Assembly: GCA_037447655.1 (NCBI GenBank)
Contig: JBBHKE010003584.1
Span: 1 to 64,000 of the forward strand
Origin: Zygnema cylindricum
Lineage: Eukaryota > Streptophyta > Zygnematophyceae > Zygnematales > Zygnemataceae
DNA: 64,000 nucleotides
Direction of reading: 5' to 3'
Both the position numbers and the translations under genes were made by a program. Below, piece by piece: positions 33,501-47,200 of this stretch. Numbering within the stretch: position 1 is the stretch's first letter; each line of letters begins with the position of its first letter. The notes beneath the pieces were generated by a model. That model saw only the letters and a list, made by a program, of their open reading frames with translations, searched no databases and was not told where the DNA came from.

Positions 33501-33691
33501 ATCACACGAACAACAAGGATTACACGTCATGTAATCCAACTAAGGAGTCAGTAACAAAGGACAAGGTCGCCATTTGCGCAATTCTTTCTACGGCACATGG
33601 CTCATTTCAGTCCACGTACGACGAGAAAAGTTTTCAAGGACCACAGGTGGTCTCAAAAGACAAAATTATCACGCGAAGCAGAATCTTTTAA
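30503..33691 (+). CDS. Unidentified hydrophilic protein frame (~1,060 codons, three stops)
   Basis: One reading frame stays open for 3.2 kb except for TGA at 30893, TAG at 32642 and TGA at 33206. The longest uninterrupted part (30911-32644) is 577 residues. The protein is rich in K, E, S, T, N, Q and R, poor in hydrophobics, and has no cysteine clusters or motifs I recognise. It has an internal imperfect repeat, KPWKEMLEVTQIET and MPWREALELTKTKT, 18 residues apart. Near the C-terminus there is a 37-residue tandem repeat (KRRQIHHAMLRERK, VERRQIHHATLHERK) and an 8-residue repeat (GSLRDSEI twice). Repeats of 111 and 24 bp are multiples of three, which supports coding. The ATG overlaps the gag stop (ATGA). 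I do not recognise the gene. It could be a gag C-terminal extension, a nucleic-acid-binding protein or captured host sequence. The stops suggest decay or readthrough. Confidence 0.55.
33158..33455 (+). repeat. 111-bp and 24-bp in-frame tandem repeats
   Basis: AGCGACGACAAATTCATCAC at 33222 recurs at 33333 (period 111, unit spans about 33158-33380). TTCGCGACAGTGAAATCGG at about 33414 recurs 24 bp later. Many GCGACG words occur here. Confidence 0.88.
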
Positions 33692-33911
33692 GTACTAACG
33701 AAATCTCAAATTCTGCAGATTTCGCAAGGTACAAAAAGTACAGAATTACTTTTCACGCAGGTACAGCACCATTAAAGCGCCGATCGCAAATTACCGATTC
33801 GATGAAATTGAGGAGCACGGCAAATACAGTACCATTAAATCGCCGACAGCATGTTACCGATTCGATGAAATCGAGGAGCGAAGGAAATATCGACACGAGC
33901 TCGAGTGGGAG

Positions 33912-34560
33912 TGTTGATTTTAAGCGATCTCGGACATTATTATTAACGGATATCAGAGCGCCGATATTATGTACGGAAATCGAATCGCCGATATTGTACG
34001 GACGGCAAGATCGAATCGTACGGAATCGAGTGACGATTCCACAACAGACATTTTCGGCGGAAATTCTAACGCATATTTGGGAGCGGCCACCGACGGCTGA
34101 GATCACCTATTTCGGCGTGTAGTCATTGGACCACACGGTGCACACATTGAGCATTCAGATTGGAGTGCACATGTACAATTAGCAAGCATTCCACAAGAAG
34201 AGATCATCTCTCTCAGAACAACCTTTCATAGCAATTTGGTAGGCTATGATGTGCAAAATTTTTATTCATAGAAAACATCATTTGCACAAAGAGATCACAA
34301 ATATCCTAGAGATTAGACATTTCAGATTATAGGAGGAGAATCCAACTTTTATTTAGATAGGGAAATGTCCAAGAGACAACTGTAATTTCTACCTTTTATA
34401 ATTCCATTTAAAGCTGCCTAAACCTGCCTCATCTATTGTCTACATCTAATTTTACTCCCATCTCTAACCCTTTGTGAGCCACATACCGGCACCCCTTCTA
34501 GTGTATGTTCTAGGCATTTCTACTTTAGCCCTCGGCCAGGGGCTAAGGTGAGCACCTAAA
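33912..34560 (+). repeat. 3' LTR of the gag-only element
   Basis: 649 bp direct copy of 28849-29508, preceded by the polypurine tract CGAGTGGGAG. Divergence from the 5' LTR is visible throughout, with small indels, so the insertion is not recent. Confidence 0.85.
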
Positions 34561-35250
34561 ACTAAGACTTTGACCGTTCGATAACCGATGACTATCAGTA
34601 TCGGTGTTATCGCGATAAGTTTTTTACCGATACAGAACACTACAATTTACCTCGATAAAATTTTACCCGATACACAACGTTAGTAATAATTAATAAGTGC
34701 ACTTCCCATAGTTGTAACTATTGCCCTGGAGCTAGAATTTTTTCATTCATACATTCGCAATATTCCACAATGTAACGTGAAAAGAAATGCTATTTATCGT
34801 GTGCAACTCATGCATTAATATCTCTGATATATTTTACGCTACATATGGTACTAAGCTATATCCTACACAAATTCTATTGTATAACTCTTATTTTTTTCTT
34901 GCCAAAACTGAACGGTGTTATATTATCTCTACAGTACAGTTTTATGTACGAATTATCGTGCGGACAAATAGAACGTGTGGATGAAATGTTGTACAAACCA
35001 TATACGTACGAAATATCGTCCGTGCGCATCATTCAAATGTTATCGGTCGTTTTTAAATTGTCCACAATATAGATTATATCAATTATTTATCTACGAATGA
35101 AATTTAATAAAAATATCTTAGATTATTATATCGATACGTACAATATGTCGATATTATAACACAATACGTATCTATATTTGGACAACTTTTTTCAATAGCG
35201 AGGTTTGTTTGTTGTCATATTGACAAACTTACACGATTGACTCCTAATTT
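34561..35250. other. AT-rich spacer, no gene seen
   Basis: Several ATATCG/GATATCG words and a CGGT-rich start (34570-34625). Nothing recognisable. Confidence 0.5.
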
Positions 35251-35552
35251 TTTCCCTTAATCTCGCTCCTTTCTCCGCCCCCTCCCAGATTCCCTTTCTC
35301 TTCACCCATTTTGATCTCCACACCCTATTTCTCCCTCCCTCTCCCTCTCTCTTTTCCCCCCCTCTCTCTCCCTCTCTCTCCCTTTCTCTCCCCCCCATGT
35401 CTTCCCCAACCCTCTCTTTCCCCTTCCCCCACTGCTGCCTGATGACTGCCTCACTACGTCTTGAGGACCAACAGATCAATGACACCCCCTCCTCACCCAA
35501 AAAGTAGTGTGGGAGAGAGGGAGGGGGGGAGGGAGGGAGGGAGAGGGGAATT
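35250..35552. repeat. Pyrimidine tract and facing purine tract
   Basis: 35265-35440 is C/T-rich (CTCTCTCCCTCTCTCTCC type). 35505-35552 is G/A-rich (GGGAGGGAGGGAGGGAGAGG). The purine end could pair with the CCCTCCCTC parts of the pyrimidine tract. Confidence 0.8.
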
Positions 35553-38266
35553 GTGCGACATTTTTTTTGTCATTCGGAGGAGTCCAACCTTTTCAAAGGC
35601 GGGTGCACAAAGTTTGAAGGGTAAGTGTCACTAATACCAAAATGAATCTATATTGGAATCGAGATTCTTGAACATATAGTAAATTTTGGACGGTTTAGTA
35701 ACTCTACTTACTTTACCGTAAATCCAACGCGCCAGTGGCAATAAAATCGCTTTGGGCGATTCTTCGATTTTGCATATATCGAGCGGAGGGAAAATTAAAC
35801 CGCAAAAGCGAAGTCACCCATTCGATGCACAACCGACTTTTACGAAGGAGACAGAGGAAAAATGCTCCCACCATGGGCATTCAATATCAATTCTCGAAAC
35901 TGAAAGGAGAATTGACATTATGATATCGAATGTGTCATACATTTGAGGGTAATTTGAGGAGGAACGTCGAAATGACATGCGTAAAGGGATTCGACCTCAA
36001 TACAGACAAAAATCTGAATGGATGTGATAGATGTAGTCAAGGTCAAAAAATTCGGAAACATCATCCAACAAACGATGTGAAATTCGGGGCCCAACATCCA
36101 CTTGAGCTTAATGAAGAAAAATAAATGAAAACTCCACCTCATCCAGCTCCGAGGCCAAGCACCCACTTGGTGCAAATGCGGCGTCTAGTCATAGAGGGCG
36201 TAGCGGAACGCGTGGAAGTGGAACCAATGAACATCCATACCATTAATCCTAACCCTACTTCAATGTCAATAACAAACGGACATATGTCACATTATATGCC
36301 ATAAACTTGAAACAATTGTGGCATCTGTACTACATGTGAAATATAATATATTCAATATCGATGGCAGTTTGAAGCTTCTAAAATCAAGAGGCTGCAATTC
36401 TTTTTTTGTTCAAGAGAATGTTTATCAGTTAAATCTTCTCCAGGATGGATTAAACAGCCGGTTTTTTTGAAAGGTGACTTGAAGGAAAAACAGTGAAACT
36501 GTAAGCTGGTATATGTTTTTCCTTTTTTTCTTAAGGTTTTCAGGTTTTTTTATTAGGCAAGGTTTGTGGCTTTAACAAAGAACAAATATTACATCAAGCA
36601 GTAGCTTCAAGAGGAAGCAAAAGGGGAGAAAGGGATGGGGCGGCTTTGGGAAGGAAGCTCAAAGAAAGGATGAAGGCACGAAAAAAAGTGGTAAAGGGGA
36701 AATGACAGCTCAAAGAGGAGACGAGGAGGGTACAAATTCCAATACTTGGAAATGGCCCAAACCTTAGAAAATATGGCATAAGTATATTAGGTACCAGCAG
36801 AAAGGAAGATTTCATACGAATTCAAGGTACCTTCCCCGAATTGCGGCGAAAGCGCACGATAAAAATTGAACCTTTATTTAAGCGTAATGCAAAGTTAAAT
36901 GACACTACCAAAGAAAGAGAAAACGCTCGTCTGGAAAAGCTCGATCAGTTTGTCCCATTTGCTGTGGAAATTGTTAGATCTTTATTTAAGACTTTCGAAG
37001 ACTTCCTCCGCAGTTGTGCGCGAAAAACGTTTGAATCCAAGGGTTTAGGAAGTCCTCCACCAATCTTTTTAACTATCTTATATAGTCAACTAGTATCAAC
37101 TTCCCTTCAATCGGGTTTTGGCGGATCCGTACTCATTTTTGTTGTCTCGTTTCGAGTGTGAGTGGACCACATTACAACCTGATATTGAACGAAAAAACTA
37201 ATGCACTAGTAAAAGTAGCAAATCACGGTGTACTTTTTCTATTGATCCAGTTTTTAAGGGTGCGATGTCATCCTTTTATTTCATTCGTACGTAAAATCTA
37301 CTTCAGCAACGTCTTCGTTGTTGTTGCCAGTATCATGTTCCATTGTCCTGAGATCCGTGAGCTGTCGGATTACCAAATTATTAATTCCAAATTTATTTCG
37401 AATTTCAAATTTACACATACGGCGCAAGTCGATTGTAATACAGAGTAATTGTAACATTATGATCCGTTTTTATTTTTCTGTTTATATAGGTGTGTGAATT
37501 GTCGAACCGTACAGTTTTGAGAATTAAAATCGGCAATATGAAGTCCATGGAGGGTGACCTCCATCAGCACACACGGATGACAGGAAATCAGTGAATCACA
37601 AGAGACCATCCATAACAGCCACAAAAGTAATGTAATAAAAGAATGATGTAGATGAATGAAGAAAAGACACACCTAAGAAATTAGGCGTATGATAAGCACT
37701 TTATAGCTGATTTTTAGTCAAGAGGTCACTTAACAAAAATACTAATTCCGTGCTCCCCTCTTACTTCACTCTATCGAACTAACTTAACTGAAATTAAGTA
37801 AGACATAGAGCTTCTAAGAGATTGATACTCTACCTTTTTTATCTCTCTGTCACCTGAATAGAATAATCTCTGTGAGACCCTCACATTTGGATGGATGCAT
37901 TACATAAAACCTAAAGAATAATCTCAGAATCATAATTCTGCATAGATACATAAGAAAAGGTGTGGAGCACGTCAAGTTATGTATATAACTTGATAGACCA
38001 ACAAAAATAATGCAAAGAAAAGCACATTTTTACACATTTTTCATGTAATGGGAATTAACCCGTTTACCATGTCTCGTTACATTGATGTTTTTCAGTTCTA
38101 AATATTTCGAACCCAAATTTCTCAGGAAGTTAACATTAAAAATTCTCCCCTAAAATTTGCCTGGGAGAAACAAAGATCTACCTAAGCAGGCCTTGTGGAT
38201 TATGTGGATTCATGTGGGGCCTCAAAATTTTGGTAAAAAGGAGTAAAATAGAAAAAATGTGGAAAA
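35553..38266. other. Intergenic region with one weak open frame
   Basis: The plus frame 36841-37161 (106 codons) begins RRKRTIKIEPLFKRNAKLN, followed by an amphipathic stretch and FVPFAVEIVRSLFKTFEDFL. The basic start resembles the head of some hAT-type zinc-finger proteins, but no zinc ligands follow, so I make no call. A single TIR-family end (CAAATCACGGTG-TAC) lies at 37219-37231 without a partner. No other gene is supported. Confidence 0.4.
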
Positions 38267-41200
38267 TTATTTGGGAATTCCAACGACGTTCACCAATATA
38301 GGACTTGGTATGTTGTACTTTCCATCCGCAGAATTCCATATCCACCTCCCAAAAGCATAGTTTCCTGAAAGGTACAACAAGTAAATTATTTTTTGTCTTG
38401 AGGATTAAATTCTTTTTGGTCTTAAAATATCTTGTTAGTCTTGAGAATTGGATCATGAAATGAAGGGTTTCTCGTTTTTTGATGGTTTTCCCATATATTA
38501 ATTGTAATTTTATTTTTAGAGAACTTTTAGACAATGTTATTATTACATCGCTTTAAATAAATTACAAATTATCATGCGGCTTTCCGTGACTTTCTCTACC
38601 CTGGCCAAGTGAATATCTTATAAAAAAATAAATTACAAAAAATGGTTTTCCTTTTTCTTTTCTAAGTTATTATCATAAATCATATAACCATTTTGTTGGG
38701 TGAAGCAAAGAAACCAGTGGTACATTTTTGAATACAACGAAGACGGAAAAGACCATACTTTTCGGTAATCAACTTATTTTTTTTGTATTAGCTCCATTAC
38801 ATTTATTTTTAACTATTCTGCTATCAGTAAAATCATTTTAAGGTAAACAAACTTTATTCTTTTTTCCTATCCGTTAGTAGTAACTTGATCCAATTATATT
38901 ATCTAGATTTGATTGTTAGGTTCTTTGTTTATAAATATACAAAAATAGGAATAACCCGTTTAAATCGTTTTGAACTTATTCACATAATTGGCTTTGATTA
39001 AAAAAATATTAAAAAATTGTCACGAATCTGCCAAACATATTCCGTGACATGCCCTCTTGTACATATCGTAATAAGACAAAACTGCGAAACGGAGAAAACT
39101 ACATTCGGGGAATCGTCTTTCCAAAATTATACAATCACTCAACTTCGCCCGAAATAATTTTTTAAATCACATTTACGCACTCATTTTGTGACCGAAAGAA
39201 CTAACCATATACAGTTTCAAAAACCTACCAATAATTTGTGTTTTTCGTGACCAAAACAACCTATACCACACTAGATAAAATAAAAATGCTCCTTTTATCT
39301 GCGACAACAATAAACAGACAACTCGTTTCATTTGTGTTTTTTTGTGACCATAACACCCAAACCGCCTGTAAATACCCCAATATAAACTTACCAGTTTTTT
39401 TATTTTGTGTGATGGCGGTTCCCACAACTTTGATTGAAAAGGTCAACGACTGCTTTTCCTTTGTGAATACCAAAGTAGTTGGATAAATAGTAACATTTGC
39501 TCCTTTGGGTTGTTTTATTACAACCTCATAAGTAGAATTCGCTGGACCCATGTTTGTGACTTTTCGAGTCGTCGTAAAACCGTCTCCTTTCACTTTAGTC
39601 ATCATAAGAGAGGGTGAATTATAATGGAAGGTGCTTTTATATTTTGGGCAAGACATACCAAATTTTTTTTTGATTGATGAAGCTGTAAGAAAATTACAGA
39701 GGTAAAGAATGTATCCATATATTCCGGTGTCGTAAACAAGACCCGGATCTACTGCAAAATTAGGTCTTAAAAGACCATTTCCAAAATCTAAGGCATTCCC
39801 TGCTGATAAAGGTGCGGCTGCAACAAAATAGGAAACGAAAAATAAAGAAATGAATCAAAAGAACGGAAGTGCAATGAATGAATCTGGAATTTCAGATTGG
39901 TAGAAGTGAAACAACTTTTTACAAATGTAGAAGTCCATACTTTTTTTATCTAGCATTCAAGTTTTGTGAGACAACAAGCTTTTCATAAACTTGAAGCTTG
40001 TTAATTTTTTTAGAGAATCCTTGTATGCCAAAAATATCAAATATCCTTGCATTGTTTAGCATTAATCACTGCGACTAGCAATTATTTACCCGTCTCCTTA
40101 ATTTATTATAGTTTATGTCTAAATTTCTTCAAGTTTCATTTTAATATCATTTACACCATCTAGTGAGTAATATCACATCTTAAATATCATCATTAATTTC
40201 ATTCTAGAACAAAAAAAATAAAATACTATCAAGAATGCAAAATATTTTTTTACAAAGTACCCATTGTTCCAAGTGTAAGAATTATAGTCCCTAACATTAC
40301 ATGTACTGTATACATAAAAAGATTGCGGGTAATCAGAATAATACCATCAATTTAATAATAAGAAGAAAATAATGTTGTTTTCCTTATTTTGATTTTTTTT
40401 TTCGCCTACCCGTAGTTGCAATGGCAAAATATAATCTTCCGGAACTCCAGCTAGGTTTTCGGATCTTAAAAGGGCTAAAACTCCTGCCACGTGCGGTGTG
40501 GCCATGGAAGTTCCACTTAGTATTTCAAACTCAGATTTTGGGATGTGATAGGGCACATTGGGGGGAAAGGCGGCCAAAATATCCTCTCCTGGAGCAATAA
40601 TATCAGGCTGGAAAGGGAGGGCGAAAGGGAGAGGAAGAGGAAGAGGGACGGAGGGGGAAGGAGGGTTTATTAATATGAATACAACTGCTGTCACTTCTTT
40701 CATTGTTATCATTATATGATCATTATCATTATCGTTGTTATTATAAGTAGTGTTAGTTGTAGTAGAACCAGTAGCATTAGTATGTAATTTTTTACCTCGA
40801 GAAAACCAGAGGAAAGTTAAAGTAGTAAATCTTTTTTTTGCATAATTAAGAGCTCGAACGACGATTCAAAGTTTGTGTGGTTTTAATACGGTGTTGACAA
40901 AAGAAGAAAAGAAAAACAATGAACGCCAAGTTGAAAATATGCGAAATTTGGACATGGAAATGAATTTCACCTAAAATGACATTTACGATAGAAAAAGCCA
41001 AATAATGACAGCTGAATCGGAATTGTTAAAAAAACATGCAGATAGAAATAAATTACAAATGTAAAACTCCTTTCAGATTTTATTTTTTTTAACCTTCATA
41101 ATGTCCGCAAAGGGATGTGGGCCCCTCGAGGAGAATTTGGCGACCAGAGAAGTTCCCTTATAAGTTGTAACCGTACTTGAAATTGAAGCTCTAGGATTTC

Positions 41201-44200
41201 TGCCAAAAAAGAAAAAAATGCACAAAAATAAAGACAACAGCAAAAAAAATCTAAAGAAAAAAAAAAATATGAGAAAGTAATCTGGTGCCCTAGGGGGTGG
41301 TCAATAGCCAATATGCAAACAAACAATTCGATAGAACGTTCGTCCAATAAAGAAAAAACTGAAGCATTTGCGAAAAAAGGAATAAAAGACTTACTTTGTT
41401 GTAGTTGCATAAGATAAAATTTTCTCTCCGTCCGAAAGACCTACATGACTTGCCGGTAAAACATGTATCTCTATGTCAAGTATATCAAAAGAATAAATTT
41501 CTCGCAAAATCATTCCCGCGGCTCCCAATGTTTTCAAATAGGTTTCGGTTTGATACAGATCGGAATATCCTCCGTCACAAAGGACGATTTTCCCTTGAAC
41601 CATAGTTTTGTTGAGAGTATTTTTCAAGCATGCTCTACCAAACCCATTTTCAAAAAAAACTCGTAGGTAAAGAGAAAGTAGAGAAGAGGTCACAAAAAAG
41701 AGTTTGACAAGAAAATTGCATCAAGGAAAATCTAGGAAACAATGTTAGACACATAAATAAGAGGGAGAGAGAGAGAGTAAGATGGACAGTGAAAGAGGGA
41801 GGAGGGGGACGGGGAGAGGGAAAGGGAGAGTGAGAGAGAGGGAGAGAGAGAGAGAGAGGTAAAGAGAGAAAAGAGGGAGTGGATGAGAGGGAGAGAGAAA
41901 CCGACTGAATTTTTTTCACATTATAATTTCTTATGCTAGGACATGAGGAAATTGTAAACAAGATCGTTGCTTGTTTATCATTTTATACAAAATTACAGCA
42001 GTATCCTTTTGGGACAATGACATTTGTTTCCGCTAGTCCTTTTCGCAAAGACCGCGTATTTTCTCTCATTCGGTAAATACAAAATATACAAATAATCTGA
42101 AATTTTATGAAATGTTCCTTGAGGTTACTTACCGAGGTATATCATAATCTGAAATGTTTTTTAACGCCGCATTTTCCGCATAAATTAACGGGAGAAATGG
42201 TGTTTTGGTCCCAGCTGGCACTGTCCCATTGGTCAATCCAAGACTCTGGCCAAAAGAAGACAGAAATATTGTTAATGATTTAAAGGGTTTTTGGGGTTTT
42301 CGAAAGAGCTTTTATTCAATATAAGTTAAGAAGCTTTATGATTTAAGAGGTTTTGAAGCATATGTATTTTTCGACAATTTCATTTCCAGCATTTCGGGCC
42401 GATAATACAACGATAGAGTTCAAGGATTTGAGTTTAAGGCTCTGGGTTATAAAAATTTCCTCAAAGACTGACATGACAAGCGAGGCGTGATGTGACATGT
42501 GCACTCTTTCTTGATTTTTCTGAAGTAATTTCTGAGCAAAATGAGTGTTTTTAAGTGTTCACGCATCAAATTTTCCTATTCTACAAAGATATCTTACAGA
42601 TCAGATGTCAACATGAATGTATATTTTTCAACTGATAACGTCTTAAGATATAGTATGGTAAATTCCCTCTCTACCCCTCTCTCTCTTCCTCTCTTTGCTC
42701 ACACTCTTCTCTCCCTCTCTCCCTCCCTGTCTATCTCTCGCTCTCCCTCCTTCCTCCCTGTCTCCCCCTCTTTTTTTCTTTCGTGCTTCCTCCGGCTCTA
42801 CTTCTACTAACTCCTTATCTCTTTCACTCTCTCCCTCTCTGACACCCTCACTCCCCACCCTCTCTTGCCCTTCTCTGCCCCCTCTCTCTCCCCCTTTTTG
42901 CCATCATCTCTCCCATTCGTCCCCTCTCCCTTCTCCTCTCTCTCCTCCTCTTCTCGCTCTCTCGCTCTCCCACTCTTTCCTTCCCTCCCTCCCTCTCAAT
43001 ATCTATCTATCTTTTAATCTTACTGTCTCCTTCCCTCTCTTTCTCCTTCTTTCCTTCCTCGAGCTCTCTCGAATGTTTATAATAGGTGTAGTTATGCAAA
43101 TATCCTAATATAATAAATAACTGGCATACTTTCCAAACAGACAAGAAGTTGAAATGGCTTTTAATGCTGTAAAAAATTTATCATTCCATTACCCTAACAA
43201 ACAAACCCTGGAAAAAAATTAGGGGTTTTAGGTGAAGTGAAAACCAACAGTGTTCTAGATTGATTCTACGGCTAAGTTATAAAGCCATTGTGTGAGTTAG
43301 ATTTTATAACAATTAGGAATCAATCAAGAGTCATTTAAGGAGGAATAAATTATGAGAAGTGTAATGTTGAAGAATGGAGTTATTATGAGTTTATGTTATT
43401 GAGTATATAATTTCTCTCTATCTTGGATTATGCGCTTTTGATGTGTTGTAATGTTTGAGTTCATTTTGATATCGCTTCCGCATTGAGACATTTAAGTATT
43501 TGTGAGCGCATTCCGATTGACTATTATTCCTATCAAACATCAACTCCGTCGCTAATTGCAGCATCTAAGCCTGCCAATATGTCAGATCTTGCGCATCCAC
43601 CATTCCAACAAACTTGCAAAAAAAGACAATGACTTTATTCACGCGTTGAAACGCAAAAAAGGGATAAAAAGAAAGGGAGTGGAATGGCAACGGAGAAGCG
43701 TAAAGGCTAAGTGAAGGGAAAAAAGGAGGATGAGGAAGGGGAAGGAGATGGAGAAATATCAAAACTTTTGTAAAATTAAAAAAAAATAGATGAAGTCCAA
43801 AAAAAGAAGTGGAGCGAAGAGAAGTGAATAAGATAAGGAAAGGCGACACAACAAACCAGTAAAAAAAATATCAATAGAAAAGGAGAGAATAGGGAAAGGA
43901 AAGGGGTGTAAAGGTCAAAGGATAAGGATGATGGGATGGAGAAGGAAGGAAGAGAAAGAAAAATAAACAGAATAAATGGTTCAGAGCAATGAAAAACAAA
44001 AGTGAAAAGAAAAAAAAATGAAAAGAGAGAAAACCAAAAAAAAAATGCAAGGAAAAATTAATCAAAGGAAAAGATAATGTGAAAAGATAAGAAGAAGGAA
44101 AGTACTAGGAACATAAATGAAGCAAGTTTTGGAAAGGGAACAAGAATGGAAAAAAGAATGGATAAGGAAAGAAAAAAAAATCAAAGGAAAGATAACGAGG

Positions 44201-47200
44201 AGAAGCAAAATTTGTATTCTATCTGCTAAAAAACACCACTTTGAAATTCATGAAAAACCCCCAATTATTTGGAAATAGAAAGAAGCTCACTAATCAAAAC
44301 TCTATCCTAGTTAATCAATTTCCTGATCCAAATTTTTTGAGGAAAGTTCATAAGGAGAAATATTTGTATGTAAACAGAAAAAGGGTTTTTCAATTTTAAA
44401 AACTTTATATATGCACATATTTGAAAATACATGTATATATAAACATGTATAAATGAACATATAGGGATATAAAAGCATATGTATATGCATATAATCGCTA
44501 TATTACAAATGGCTATTTACATGAATACACGGATATTTATGTATGCATATATATACATGCATATTCGTTTTTACATACTTAATTTTATGTGAATACTGTA
44601 TATTATTTGTGTATACTTTTGTATATGTATGCACAACCATGTAAAAATGCCATTATAAACCGCTTTTTGGTCAGTCAGTTTACGTTTTTTGTCATCTTAG
44701 TTAAATTAATTTTCACAATTTTTGACAACGTGTTTACCTTATAGATGGATAAATGAGCGCCATATGCAATTCCTTGAGCTTGACCTATATTCAATCCCGA
44801 CAGAGTCGCGTTTTTTACGATAGATCCTGCGGCTGTGGAGGCTGTGTGAGTTCCATGTCCGTAAGCATCACGAGCAGAGAGATATTCATCGGAAGGCACA
44901 GTTCCTGTACCCTTATAAAAATAGCGAGCGCCGATAATTTTACTGCAAAACAATTTGGATCCCACAATATTAATACGTGAGAATAAGGTGGATTTCAAAA
45001 TTTAATAGGAATTGGAGAGATGGATACACATTGGGCGTTTCAATGTGGGGGAAAGAGAGAGGTAGAGAGGGAGCAAAGAGAGAAGTGCAGATAGGGAAGA
45101 AAGAGAGTGGAGATGGGAAAAGAGAGGCGATGCCGGGAAAAGAGAGGTGAAGCCCAGAAATGCACGAGGCAGAGATGGAGAACAAGAAGATGTTGAGAAA
45201 AATGGTCTACGATATGGGTGGGAGAAGGCAGAGGATGGAAAAAAAAAAAGGGAGGGGTAAAGATGAGGAAAAGGGATGGAGAGACGAGAGAGATACAAAT
45301 GGGAAAAAAGGTGAGTTAGAGTGGAATTGAAAGGCGAGGTGATGAGATAGGGGTTTCACACCGGAAAGGTCAACTGCACACAAATGTATTGTGCAGACCT
45401 GTATAGTGCAATAGGGAAAAGGACGGTTATTGCACACACTTGAACATTGTGCATACACTACGTTATCAGATCATACAATTAACCTAACCATTAAACATCT
45501 TGAAAAAACATAAATAGCCGTAGCGAATATTAGCATACAACTTTTAACGTGGGGGGGCGGAGGTGCAAAACGACATGACCTACCGCAGCTCACTCTAAAT
45601 AGAGAACTCTTCTTCACTCAAAAGTCGAGTATCTGGTTGCCAGTGTAGTGACCCGAATTCAAATCTATTTCATTTAAATACAGTACAATACCGGTTTAAT
45701 AGTATGCGACACACTTGTACTAAAAGAAAGTGATAGTCAGAAACCCTGTAAGAAAAGAGAGAAAGATAGAGAAGCGACAAAGAAGTAGGTAGGAGGTAGA
45801 GATGCGTAGAATTGAACTATTTTGTGTGAAGTTTTTCGCTGAAAAAGATACTTACTTATTGCAATTAGTTTTTTTCCACTTTTGACCAGTCTGACATGTT
45901 CCGTTAAATTTTTCGGACGCGAAGGCATTCCGACATCACTAAAACTCCGATGTTCGGGCCAGATTCCTGAATTCGTTCAAAACAAAAAAGTAGCTTTCAG
46001 ATACATTTAACCCCTTAAAATCTTCCATCTTGACAACTGAAAAAAAATGTCACTCAATTTTGACTCATCTGGACCTCTAAAATGTGATAATCAAGCGCAC
46101 CATATCGACGGAGAAAGAAGCAGCAAACTCGGAATTTTTCCGTTTTTTTTTCTTCTTTTGCAACTTTTAGTTGTTTGGTTTCAATTATCGTACCGGTATC
46201 CAAAATGCCGATAATCATGCCCGATCCATTTGTTTTTGAGTAAAGCCCTGGAGGATTATCAGTTTTCGGGTTGTTCAACCCCAAATAAGTTGGGGTATAT
46301 GTAGTTAAAGGCTTATATCTGTTCTCCGGTTTTACAGAAACCACGTCATCCATTCCTGTAAACCAACAACCTCCAAAAAAATGCTTGTCAGACATTGAAA
46401 TTTGAAAAAGGTTTTACAGTTGTTAAGTGATTTTAAGTTTTACAATGATTTCCAAACAGTTACCCATCATATGTCGAAGTCCCACACCGTTTACATGTGG
46501 CTAGGTGATATTAAAAATCCATGGATGTTTACAGCGAAAAGAGAGATGGGGAAAAAATATTAGCTTTACTCAAATTACTATGTTTTTTTTGGACTTGTTA
46601 ATGCATTTTTTTGGAATCTAATCTTATTTGTGCAATATATTCGTTGAAGGGATGCAAGAAAGTACAAATTAAAGTCAGAACGAAAAACGATGCTGGATTG
46701 TGGGTGGGTAATTTGATCCCTCTACCGAGGTCTTGACTCACAAAGCGTTTAAAGATTCAATAAATAGTGAAGACTATCTCATATATATCCATACAAAGTG
46801 GCACTTAGGGACTGATTTAGTGATTTCAACAATTCAAACTTATGTCATACAGAAAATTTGTAAAGAAAACAAGAAAATAAACAAATTTGGGCATAATGGT
46901 TTATTAGTGATACAACAAATAGCGAATAGTGAAGTCAAAAAAAGAAAAGGATAGAAGTGCACCTTGAAGCGCTTTCACTTGCTCGGGTGAAAGAATGGCC
47001 GCAAACCCATTTAATGAATTTACGTAATGGTACAAACGGAATTTTGGCCTGTGGTGACGGAAACAGTGAACTTTTCCTTCAGTTAAACAAATGTACAAAG
47101 TTACAAAAAAATAAAATAAATCAAAAACACCTCGTTGCAATCTTATTAAGCGGACAATTAGCTCTCACATTTCAATTCGGACTTTATCGCAAACCTTGAA

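Larger units (their letters stand above)
28849..34560 (+). mobile_element. Gag-only LTR element (TR-GAG-like) with a giant unidentified frame
   Basis: Direct repeats 28849-29508 and 33912-34560 both start TGTTGATTTTA and both end GGTGAGCACCTAAA. A purine tract (GAGTGGGAG) precedes the right copy, which sets the plus orientation. Inside lie a gag-like domain (about 29720-30506) and then one reading frame from 30503 to 33691 with only three stops. No protease, RT, RNase H or integrase motif was found. Published plant TR-GAG elements are LTR-flanked units that encode only gag and depend on a partner for pol. This fits that class, but the second long frame is not part of what I know of them. Target-site duplication not identified. 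Length about 5.7 kb. Confidence 0.8.

Noticed and set aside
36841-37161. 106-codon frame with basic start as hAT transposase head
   Set aside because: No zinc ligands or transposase core nearby; resemblance too weak to name.
39250-39390. Alternative subtilase C-terminal exon (AVWVLWSQKN frame)
   Set aside because: The exon at 38364-38267 (FGRWIWNSADGKYNIPSPILV, stop) joins in the correct phase and matches the family C-terminus much better.
42643-43108. Serine/leucine-rich frames in the subtilase intron
   Set aside because: CTCTCC microsatellite translated; no family features.
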